Source: Hippopus hippopus (Eukaryota; Mollusca; Bivalvia; Cardiida; Cardiidae). From it: a stretch of 64,000 nt of DNA. Location of the stretch: contig OX328098.1 of NCBI GenBank assembly GCA_946811185.2, positions 26,917,084 to 26,981,083 on the forward strand, in the 5' to 3' direction. Shown piece after piece: positions 56,560-64,000 of the stretch. How positions within the stretch are numbered: the stretch's first letter is position 1; every line of letters starts with the position of its first letter. Made by a program: the position numbers and the translations under genes. The notes below the pieces were generated by a model that searched no databases, was not told the origin of the DNA, and saw only the letters and a program-made list of their open reading frames with translations.

Positions 56560-57053
56560 ACTTTGTCTTAATCAAAGTTCTGAGAGCTCTGCGAACTAAA
56601 TTCAGACCACATACCGCAGGGAAATTCCTTATCACAAAGGATATTTATATAAAAGTCCTTACAGACAGATATTAAAGACGGTTAATTTAACATTTCTACG
56701 ACAAAATGAAAACCTCCAAAATATTAAATTTTCAAGGCTGTTTTAACCTGAAAATCTAACAGAAGAAGATGACAGTCTGAGTTCGATCTTCACTTTTCAG
56801 AAAAGACCTAAGAGTCTAAGGTTGATAACAACTATACTCACGAACATAAACTACTGTAGGACGCAGCCGGTACAAAGGGGAACTGCCAGTATGTGTTTAG
56901 TGACTGGTACTGCAAACACTTCTGTAACCCGTCAGCCATGGTGTTTGGAGAACAGGAACCATACACAGTCGTCACAAATGACGTCAACACTGTAATAGAT
57001 CGCGTGATTTTGTCACATTTGTTGTAAGAAACCACATCAAGGATCGTGGAAAA
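52770..57053 (-). CDS. unrecognised modular cysteine-rich protein, 5' end missing, 4 exons
   Basis: Exons in transcript order: 57053-56842 (acceptor uncertain), 55449-55316, 53797-53668 and 53025-52770 (TGA). Split codons join cleanly (TC|A, G|AC, CT|G) to 243 codons. Two homologous modules can be seen. Module 1 has QFSTILDVVSYNKC, then CLSYCFTLVTIPC, then AAYLGFCDRN. Module 2 has QFTSLVDSLRTLMMAQC, then FFYTLVTPC, then TVVAQCADAN. Several N-x-S/T sites (NST, NKT, NGT, NYS) and regular cysteines suggest an extracellular protein. The C-terminus CLFVTCCIMVALISLIVL is hydrophobic to the stop, as in a tail or GPI anchor. No signal-peptide exon was found to the right. I do not recognise the family. 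Decayed copies of the third exon lie between exons 3 and 4. Confidence 0.66.
53130..53660 (-). pseudogene. three decayed tandem copies of exon 53668-53797
   Basis: Copies near 53308-53425 and 53495-53600 keep the exon end, the donor GTAAGT and the downstream flank of the intact exon; a third near 53140-53275 has lost the donor. Spacing is about 170-190 bases. Shared remnants in the exon frame are NQVSAFRISIQGYSANSI followed by GTAVC (copy 2), and QDVLNQVSAFQTT followed by a deletion (copy 3). The copy at 53140 is out of frame. None has an obvious acceptor, so they look like dead or dying alternative exons. Confidence 0.7.
53833..53991. repeat. family C copy, shortened
   Basis: TTAATCCTGAGGGTGCTGG to GGTTAAGGGTTTAA, dyad AAGATCAGACTGCACAG. 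It begins 36 bases from the acceptor of exon 53668-53797. Confidence 0.8.
54325..54400 (+). pseudogene. tRNA-Tyr-like remnant (tRNA pseudogene or SINE head)
   Basis: ACTTCGATAGCTCACTTAG, GACTGTAGTTTTGAAGGTCG and GAGTCCGTGTCCCACTGG lay out the D arm, a GTA anticodon context and a broken T arm. The T-loop is not GTTCRANNC and stems are mismatched, so it is not a working tRNA gene. Poly-T and GT runs follow. Confidence 0.4.
54700..55217 (+). repeat. two abutting family B copies, head to tail (54700-54962, 54963-55217)
   Basis: They meet at CATGGCTCATTTGAGTGGCGC. The first hairpin is AGATCAGCCTGCGCGAATTG; the second is diverged. Confidence 0.8.
55497..55603 (+). repeat. (TTGG/TTGA)n microsatellite
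   Basis: Alternating blocks of TTGG, TTAG and TTGA; it begins about 50 bases from the acceptor of exon 55316-55449. Confidence 0.9.
55595..55800 (-). mobile_element. SINE family 2, diverged copy
   Basis: GCCAAAGGACACTCCCATC, GTAACCCTGGACCTTCAGG and a degraded head near TGAGCCACGCAGGACC. The TTGA-rich satellite to its left may have grown from the SINE tail. Confidence 0.5.
55953..56425. repeat. family A copies 55953-56175 (plus) and 56250-56425 (minus)
   Basis: Intact core in the first; the second ends at TTTTCAAAAGGTTAA. Intron between exons 1 and 2 of the minus-strand cysteine-rich gene. Confidence 0.75.
56505..56556 (+). repeat. (AC)n microsatellite
   Basis: About 25 uninterrupted AC units. 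Confidence 0.95.
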
Positions 57054-57195
57054 CTGGCCTTTCTAGGCAAATCACTATTTAACACAGACATGGCAAAGAC
57101 TTGTTTATTTCGTAAAATAGGCCACAGACCTATTATACAGTCTACAAGTAATGCTTAGTGACATAAAGTTTGACATGAAAACATTACAAGTATGA

Positions 57196-57441
57196 TTGAG
57201 GATTGGTGTATCATATGATCAAAAATGCTGTAGGGCGAAAAGCTCAATGGACCTTCCACCATTCCTCTTATTTGATATAATGGCCGATAAACCGAGTGCT
57301 ACCCAACTGTGGAACAGGTGGGTAGGGAGATTTGAAGATTTGCTCATCGGAATGAATGCTACTGACGAAGGTAGAAAGAGAAATATGTACAGAGGAAACA
57401 TAACAGACTATTTTCTAAGTCTTCAAATGAAATTATATAGG
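57196..57441 (+). pseudogene. gag-like fragment of a retrotransposon (tentative)
   Basis: An 82-codon open frame contains ATQLWNRWVGRFEDLL and DEGRKRNMYRGNI. These resemble the W..W...F...L and K(x)n...H.G regions near the start of Ty3-type Gag proteins. No LTR, protease or polymerase follows; the frame ends at a TGA and is followed by family A debris. Could be a chance open frame. Confidence 0.35.
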
Positions 57442-57571
57442 TGACCTTTTCCTTCAAAATAATACATGAATTGTAACCTGGTCTTTGATCTAAACCACCG
57501 TTACCTCACTCTAAACTATAAAATATCTACCATCTCATAAAAGTCACTTCCTAAAGGAGATCTTGTACTTT

Positions 57572-57705
57572 AATCCTTAACCAAAGTAAACAATTATGTG
57601 TCTTTAAGAGGAAGCCTTTTGAAAATATCGTTGGAAAAGGAGAAATTGATGGTAACAAGCATTTTCTACTTTTCACACAATGTTTTCTCCTCTTTGAGAA
57701 AGAAA
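57572..57705 (+). repeat. family A copy, right arm truncated
   Basis: CCTTAACCAAAGTAAAC start, core GAAATTGATGGTAACAAGC; another scrap lies at 57835-57925. Confidence 0.6.
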
Positions 57706-57720
57706 AATCCCTAGGTCTAT

Positions 57721-58577
57721 AGACTCTTTTTTTTCCCGCAGTTCATTCGTTAATATACACACTTTAGACTAACCAAAAGCTATTAAAGTATACACAAGGC
57801 ACAAACATTCAAGGGAAAGAAAGTATACTCTTGCATTGGCGAGGAATACATCGTGGATAAAGGAGCAAATGTCTGTTGCAAGCTGTAATTGTTACTGCTC
57901 TTTTTCCATCGATAGTTTCCTAGCCAATATCAATGACTCCTGTGTATGGTTAAAGGCAAAGAAATCAAGACGAAGATGTTATTTTAAAAACGAAAATTAG
58001 TTACCTAAAAGACATATCAGTCCTTTGATTGTCATATCTTGTTCTTAAAACTTTCCGTTCATTACGATATAACTTCTTCAAAGTAAGCACCACGAAATGT
58101 CCATATTATCCATTATTTGACTTATTTTTCCCTCAACAATTTATCGAATACAGATTTAGGAAAGAAACAATCTTCTTTGTAATGTTAGCAATAAAAACAA
58201 AATAACAACGACAAACAAAACTAGCAAATACAATTTGTATACCAAGCACGGATAATGAACATTCACAACAGTGTTCAATTTTTGTTGGAAAACTTAGAAC
58301 AAGCCAAGTATAAATACCTACATAATAAAATCTCTGACACATACTCTTCTTTAACCCATTGTTCTAGGTCGTATTCCTAGTCATAGTAGCCTAAATACGT
58401 CATGCTCTCTTAGTTAAGGACATCAGAGGTCAGATTACTTAAGTATGGTTAAAACTGAAAAAGGTGAAATAGAGATACAGTGTGTTCTTGGAAAAGTGCT
58501 GTTTGGCGCTGTTAATAAAAAGTGGTGTATATATAAGATGTTGTTCCCAAGTTCTATTGCATACCAAGTAGCGTACA
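57721..58577. other. no gene recognised
   Basis: AT-rich. The missing 5' exons of the minus-strand cysteine-rich gene should lie to the right of 57053, but no exon with a matching phase and cysteine pattern was found here. Confidence 0.4.
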
Positions 58578-58790
58578 TAACTCTTATCCTGCTAAATAAC
58601 TAAAATAAAATTTTCAAATCGATAATCAAAACCCAAATATTGCTATTTTAAAGGCCTAGCTGTTTTAGGGAATGATATCTCCTTATCGGATAGTGTATAT
58701 CCAAGATCAGACTGCACGTACTGTGCAGTCTAATCTTGATCTACGCTGTCCGCAGAGGGTTAGTGAGTCGTGCTGAGCAGCCTAATACAC
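58578..58790. repeat. family C copy, termini eroded
   Basis: CTCTTATCCTGCTAAATAAC to GCTGAGCAGCCTAATAC with the dyad around GTACTGTGC. Confidence 0.75.
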
Positions 58791-59376
58791 TTTCGGCGCA
58801 AGGAGGAAGAACGTATTTTTGTGAAACAATTGAATCACCGTTCCATGTGAATTGATTTTGGGCGCCACAAACAAAGGTTGTCGCTATAATTTCTTACCTC
58901 ATATAGATATTTAGCCTTGTTTTATGGTGTTTTGCTCTTTAATCGGCAGCTAAATGTGGTTTGTCGTCACTTAAGGTGTCACACCACTGACTGTTTGCTA
59001 AATTGAGAGAAAGAAAAAAAAAGATAAATAAATTCACTGTCTTTGACTCTATGCTGCGGAATTTTATATTAAAGTCCAGCACTTTGCTGTTCGTTTTTAT
59101 CAAATATATGTCTAATGACACAAAAGAAGTAAAATATGGGCAATGTTTCTATGTAATACATGGCCAGTGTCCTTCATATATAGAAAAAATGGACAAATTT
59201 TGCATAGACAAATCTTGCTATTCCATTTCAAAACACAACTACGTCTGAGTAATCACATTGAAAACAGCCCTTGCTGATGGTAGACCTCACAGACCATTTT
59301 TACAGATTAAATATAGTTCCCCAATAAGTAACACTCAGTTGGCACAGAAATCATCAAATAATCAGCAGACACACAT

Positions 59377-59601
59377 TTAACCTTTTACCACACAATCCCG
59401 AGTTCTAATAACCCCAGGAAGAAGCCTTTTAAAAACATTATCGGAAAAGGCAAAAATCCCGGTAACCAACGTTTTCTCATTTTCGCACAATGTATTCTAC
59501 ACTTTCAGTGACTAATTCCATAATTTGAGCCACATATAACTTGTCTGCAAAAGCTTTCAGTTTTGATGAGAGTGAAACTTTGTCATTTGGTAAAATGTTA
59601 G
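59377..59601 (+). repeat. family A copy
   Basis: TTAACCTTTTACCACACAATC to TTTGGTAAAATGTTAGG. Confidence 0.8.
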
Positions 59602-59885
59602 GACCCGCCCTAATATTTTCTCTGCTAAAACGATGTAGCATAAGTGCTTAGTCTCATTTCTTTTCAAATGGGACTGCGAGACGGCCGCCCTTGGGATTGG
59701 TGCGACACATTAACTCTAACAATGTTTAAGCTGAAGTGCATGTTAAACAAAATGTACTGACGCAATGAAAAATAATTCCGTAATGCTATTTGCGTTGTAA
59801 TTATTTAACTTAAAGTTATCATGAAAAAAACAATTAACTTCCTATCACAAATTGCCAAATGTGAAATTACCCACCATCCTTGTAG

Positions 59886-60085
59886 GATCCTGCATGGCTC
59901 AGTGGTAAAATGTAGGAATCGTTAACTGCCCTGGGTTTCAGCCTCACTGAAAGCACTAGCTTATCGAAGGAGTGTCATTAGGCAATTCACTTCAGCGCCC
60001 TAGCCAAGCACTGGTGAAACCCAGATCATACATGAATGTATAAATGTACCCGTGAATTAACTGAAACAATAATGAATGTGCATAC
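59886..60085 (+). mobile_element. SINE family 2, diverged copy
   Basis: CCTGCATGGCTCAGTGGTAA (A box), CCTGGGTTTCAGCCTC (B box) and GGAGTGTCATTAGGCAATTC. It faces the minus-strand copy at 60208 with 120 bases between them. Confidence 0.6.
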
Positions 60086-60207
60086 AACTACATTAGTAAA
60101 CCAACTCTCTTATGGATTCCCTTGTATTGTAATAGACGACCTTAATATGACAAATACCCTAACCTCTCTTGCAGTCTGTTTTTCCGATCGCCGTTTACAA
60201 AGATGAT

Positions 60208-60425
60208 TGATTGATTAATTACTGGTGTTTTACGTCGCTTTCGACATTATTTCAGCCATATCACGGCTCACATACCAATAATTATTTCCCGACTTTTACC
60301 AGTGCAAAGCTGGTATTCTGTAGTGTCTTGTTCAAGGACACTCCTACGAAAAACCCAGAGCTTCCAGTGAGGCTCGAACCCGGGGCGTCCCTGACTTTAC
60401 CACTGAGCTACGTAGAAACTCAAAA
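60208..60425 (-). mobile_element. SINE family 2 with tRNA-like head
   Basis: The minus strand begins TACGTAGCTCAGTGGTAAAG (A box), with CCGGGTTCGAGCCTC (B box), then GAGTGTCCTTGAACAAGACA, and ends near TTAATCAATCAATCATC. The body differs from family 1 except at the 3' end (AATAATGTCGAAAGCGACG). Confidence 0.75.
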
Positions 60426-60454
60426 CAAAATGTATTTCGTTTGGTCTGAACTGT

Positions 60455-60552
60455 CTGTCTGTCCGTCCGTCCGTCCATCCACCTACCCGCCGCCCGTCCG
60501 TCCGTCCGTCCGTCTCTCTCCCACCCTGCGTTTCTGTCTCTCTGTCTGTCTC
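60455..60552 (+). repeat. CCGT/CTGT-rich microsatellite
   Basis: GTCCGTCCGTCC blocks change into CTGTCTCTCTGTCTGTC; follows SINE family 2. Confidence 0.9.
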
Positions 60553-60708
60553 AGTTCCTTTATGTATTCACTATTTTAAAGTTTTCGACCTGAGAGTGTC
60601 GCAAATAAAATTCACAAAGGAAGCTTAGATTTGGAAAGGATGGGATGCGTTATCGGACAATGAATTTTTATCTACATGTAAGTTCAACAGTTAATTTATG
60701 ACGTCCTC

Positions 60709-61110
60709 TAACTCTTTACCAGACGATAATATAGACACGCCCAAATTGAATGCATTTGCAGCTCAGATCATGAATTCTGTCTTTGAAAGAGTAAAAAAGG
60801 GGCATGTGTTAAACAAATTAATGCTGGACAACATCAACTATTTCCTCCTTTTCCCAAAATGTTTTTAGAGGACTGGTTCCACAGGCCCTACCCTTTTACC
60901 ACACAATCCCGACTTTTAAGACAAAAGACTTTTGAAAACATTGTGGGAAAAGGAGAAAATGCTGGTAACCAGCATTTTCTCCTTTTTCCACAATGTTTTC
61001 TGTCCATTCAAAGACAAGTCACATTCTTTTCGTAACATTTGTTTTTTCGTATGAAAATACTTTAAATAAGGATAAGTCTGAGTTTTTGTCGTTTAGGCAA
61101 AAGTTTAATA
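60709..61110. repeat. two adjacent family A copies (60709-60880 minus, 60891-61110 plus)
   Basis: The first has a degenerate core; the second has a near-perfect core and the end GTTTAGGCAAAAGTTTAA. Confidence 0.75.
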
Positions 61111-61114
61111 AGGG

Positions 61115-61790
61115 ACCGTTCGGGAAATGGTCAGTTAAGTTAAATAGCCCATATATCGCAAGCAACATGTATAAACTGTAAACTTTTGAAAACAATGTGT
61201 CAAAGACAGAAATTACTCGTAATGAATGTTTCCACTGACTTGTCATTTATCGGTTTTCATTGTCCACATATTACCAGAATGTTTTCCAAGTCGTCTGTCC
61301 CATGTGCATTTCATGAGGTAAGAACAATCTGATGAGAATAGAACGTTGCGCATGTATAAACAATAGAGCACTTATCAAATGACAGGGCATTGTAATTGAA
61401 TTGGTATACATTGAATACAGCTGAGGAGTCCGCTCGCTTTATCGTAATGCGCAGATCATGTTAAGTTTAGGCTTATTTATTTTGTACCGATTACGAAATA
61501 ACTTTAACGCCCTGTAAGTATTTATCACTCTCGGTGATTGCTTTCTGCAAAACCACAACCGATGTTCGCAACGTGATGTGGGTAGTTCCAAATGTTAAAG
61601 CCGCTCATGACCGTACTCGAACCCGAAACGTTTAAATGTGTATAATAGGAAAACGCATGTCCTGCAGTGGCTTAAACCAAGTTTGCCCAAAATTCTTTGA
61701 CTGACGAATATCTCATGGCACATCATTGGCAGTAGGAGAAGGACTTTATAGGCTTAAAGGTTTCGCCCTCGTCCTGTTTCGTCTTGAAAT
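61115..61790. other. no gene recognised
   Basis: Mixed unique sequence. Near 61565-61680, CGATGTGGGTAGTTCC and CGTACTCGAACCCG resemble a third tRNA-headed repeat also seen at 27430-27545 (GATGTGGGTAGTTCCAAAG). Confidence 0.4.
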
Positions 61791-61792
61791 AA

Positions 61793-62040
61793 TGAGACGT
61801 ACTCTACGAAAAGGGAGTTTAATGCATGCTAGCCTGCACAGTTCGCTCAGGCTGACAAGAGTCGAAAAACTTTTTGCTATTTGTAAATTTTCTGCATGTC
61901 CAAGGATCACGCTACCTCATGATCCAGTCGGTCCTTAGAAAAAAATAGGTTTCATGGATGTATAATTGGTTAATGACTTCCTTGTTTTCATGCATTACCA
62001 AGATGCATTAAACCCTCTTTTGTCAGAGCGTGGCTCAAAT
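61793..62040 (-). repeat. family B copy
   Basis: ATGAGACGTACTCTACG to CAGAGCGTGGCTCAAATATG; hairpin shortened. Confidence 0.8.
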
Positions 62041-62582
62041 ATGTTTACACTAGGGATGCTGTGTGTACTAAAAAATAAATACCCCCTCCCAAAAGATGCG
62101 CAGATCTGTGTCCATAGCAATACTGAGATACCGCTAAAATAGTGACACTGAACTCCGAACTGGGATCTTCCGTATACACACACACGTCTGCATGATCTCT
62201 GCTCGAAACAAATACGAAAAAAATAGACAAAAAGTAAATCGGTTTGACAATTCTTCCTTTCACTAACGTAGGGAACATTTTCTCGTGGTATTCAAAACTA
62301 CAGGTAAAACCGTGTGACGCATTTGAATATTTATAAATCAAAGTTACCTGTCGTGTATAACCCTTGGTTTCTCACGATTTATCAAAACCAGACGACATCA
62401 TGTACTTTTTGGTTTCAAAAAGTAGACCACTATTGAAATAAATCGTAACGAGCATTTTTTCCCTTCTGCTGTGCAGGCAGTAGGCCTAATTTTAATTCTT
62501 GAATTTATCCTTAAAATCACGTTTCTTCTTTCTGTTTATAAAAAAAACCCAGTTTCCAATGGTCGTCTGCTGCAAATCTATT

Positions 62583-62745
62583 TCAGGAGTTCAATTCGAT
62601 ACCAGACAATCCCATGATTAAACGACCCTGTAGAAAAAGACCTAAAAACATTGTGGGGAAAAGGAGAAAATGCTGGTGACCAGCATTTTTCATCTTCTTC
62701 CCACTATGTTTTTCATCTTTTCAGAGCCACAAAAAAAAAAAAAAT
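62583..62745 (+). repeat. family A copy, right arm truncated
   Basis: CCAGACAATCCCATGATT start with the core GAAAATGCTGGTGACCAGC. Confidence 0.7.
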
Positions 62746-63016
62746 ATTGGTTGTGTTTTTCCAACATTCAATGCCCTCATCAGCGATTGAAATTACTAAT
62801 CACTATGTGCCTATTTTCAATCTCTTCATTGTTATGTAACTAGGGAAAAATAACGAATAGTGGATTTATGGAGTTTGAATATTGGAAATATATTTAGATC
62901 AGCTTGAAACGTAGAGATAAAGAAGAAATAATAAAAATACTGTTGATATAAAATGTTCATAAGTTGAAAAGTACATCCGTATCAACTGAATTTAGTTTAA
63001 GTAAAGGGTTTGTTTA

Positions 63017-63222
63017 AAACTCTTTACCACACGACAACAATGTAGACTAATCCAATCTGCAGACGACAATTCAAATGATGCCCAGAATGTCTTTGATAAG
63101 AGTAGAAAACATTATGGAAAAGGATAAAATGCTGGTTACTAACATTTTATCCTTTTCCCGCAATGTTTTGAAAAGGATTCTTCTTCAGGTTCGTAAAAAC
63201 CAGGGATTGTTTGATAAAGGTC
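63017..63222 (-). repeat. family A copy
   Basis: AACTCTTTACCACACGAC to GTTTGATAAAGGTCAG; the palindrome tip reads GCTGGTTACTAAC. About 500 bases upstream of the signal-peptide exon. Confidence 0.75.
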
Positions 63223-63718
63223 AGTCACGATACTTACTCATCCGTAAATATGACGAAGTAAATATACTTTTAGAACATCTGTTTTTTGTGAACTCTTTGG
63301 TAAATCTACATGTGACATTGCAAACAGCTCGATGATCCTTCGTGTCTTTATAGCGAACGTAATTTGAACATAAAAACTATCTGCAAACTAAGCAATGTCG
63401 TCTGCAAAAATGTTAATTAAGCTAATAAGGTTAACAGGTGCACGATGGTTTGCAATAAAATTTATGTGCTAAACGAAGAGAATTAATCAAAGAAAACGCT
63501 TGGACAGTCTATATTTACATTTCTACGTCATTGCGCACGCGTACTGAGAAACAGGAAGTAAAGTGACAATATGTGAGATGTTCAGTGAGCGAACAGTAAT
63601 TGTGTACTGAATTAAATAGTTGTAGCTTTAAATTATTTTTATTTTCTCGTTGTTTCGTGAAGTTTCTACATTTAGGTTTTTATTTAAAGAACAATAATCG
63701 TTATTTATTCGACAAAGG
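63223..63718 (+). promoter_or_regulatory. probable promoter and 5' UTR of the gene starting at 63719
   Basis: Repeat-free sequence upstream of the signal-peptide exon with CATTGCGCACGCGTACTG (63530), the most CpG-dense spot nearby. The transcription start cannot be placed. Confidence 0.35.
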
Positions 63719-63779
63719 ATGAAAATGGACAGGAAATCCGCGTTGTTGCTAACCTTGCTTTATTTTGTACATGATACGG
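63719..63779 (+). CDS. first exon (signal peptide) of a gene running off the window
   Basis: ATG at 63719 opens MKMDRKSALLLTLLYFVHDT, a basic start followed by a hydrophobic core, ending ACG G|GTAAGG in phase 1. Phase 1 after a signal exon is the same architecture as the Ly6-type gene at 42585, so a secreted cysteine-rich protein is possible. No second exon is present in the remaining 220 bases. Confidence 0.55.
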
Positions 63780-64000
63780 GTAAGGCAATTTTTCGCATAA
63801 TTGGTTCTGTTTAAATGTATAGTTTTACAGATAAAGGGGTGGGGTTATCATGAACCTGTAATGATGGACCGAATTTCGATCAAACCTGTGAAAAAAGGAA
63901 TGTTTAGCTCAAGATTAAACAACTTTGAAGTTCTGTGTTGTTTGATACATGTATGTTCTTTTTGTTTTGAACTTCAAGTTTCTCTTTTACCCATTAACTT

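Noticed and set aside
60211..60579. 122-codon open frame
   Set aside because: It translates a SINE and the CCGT microsatellite (repeated SVRPS).
114..63222. Repeated hairpins as a CRISPR array or tRNA/rRNA cluster
   Set aside because: Spacing is irregular, copies are in both orientations with TTAA ends, spacers are not unique short sequences, and the host is clearly eukaryotic.

Overview
This is nuclear DNA from an animal, most likely a bivalve mollusc. The coding sequence is split into short exons with GT-AG introns plus two introns with minor-spliceosome (U12) signals. The rest is packed with short AT-rich inverted-repeat elements and tRNA-derived SINEs of the kind seen in bivalve genomes. 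The species assignment is inference; I see no bacterial, organellar or viral gene set.

Genes, left to right. (1) 3970-21912, minus strand: a complete TTC23-type TPR protein (12 coding exons, 509 codons), the cilium-associated family, with an extra acidic N-terminus. (2) 26024-38508, plus strand: a complete WDR61/SKI8 seven-WD-repeat protein (11 exons, 302 codons), the shared subunit of the PAF1 and SKI complexes. These two genes are head to head around 25.99-26.03 kb. Each holds one U12-type intron: AT-AC in TTC23 and GT-AG in WDR61. (3) 42585-51582, plus strand: a secreted cysteine-rich protein with two Ly6/uPAR-type (three-finger) domains, seven exons, and a possible short one-domain isoform. 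(4) 52770-57053, minus strand: an unrecognised modular cysteine-rich, probably secreted or membrane-anchored protein (four exons seen, 5' end missing), with a decayed tandem array of one of its exons. (5) 63719-63779, plus strand: a signal-peptide-like first exon of a gene that continues beyond the window.

Repeats. Family A: about 65 copies of a roughly 220-bp element with a near-perfect hairpin core (arm GAAAACATTGTGGGAAAAGG, then AGAAAATGCTGG, then its complement) and TTAA ends reading TTAACYCTTTACCA. Plus orientation here means the copy that ends with the arm containing GACAAATTCCATCATTTGAG. Family B: 17 copies of about 260 bp with ends like ATGAGCCATGCTCTG and an off-centre hairpin around AGGTCAGCCTGCGCAG. 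Family C: about 9 TTAA-bounded copies of about 205 bp around the dyad GATCAGACTGCAC. Smaller families D, E and F are single or double copies. A 1.7-kb TTAA element carrying a 165-bp tandem array sits at 22.6-24.3 kb, and a mariner with only two nonsense codons sits inside a WDR61 intron. At least two tRNA-headed SINE families are present. Most introns and all intergenic space are made of these elements.

The genes do not form an operon or pathway. The only functional arrangement visible is the shared bidirectional promoter of TTC23 and WDR61. The right-hand third holds secreted cysteine-rich proteins that evolve by exon and domain duplication.
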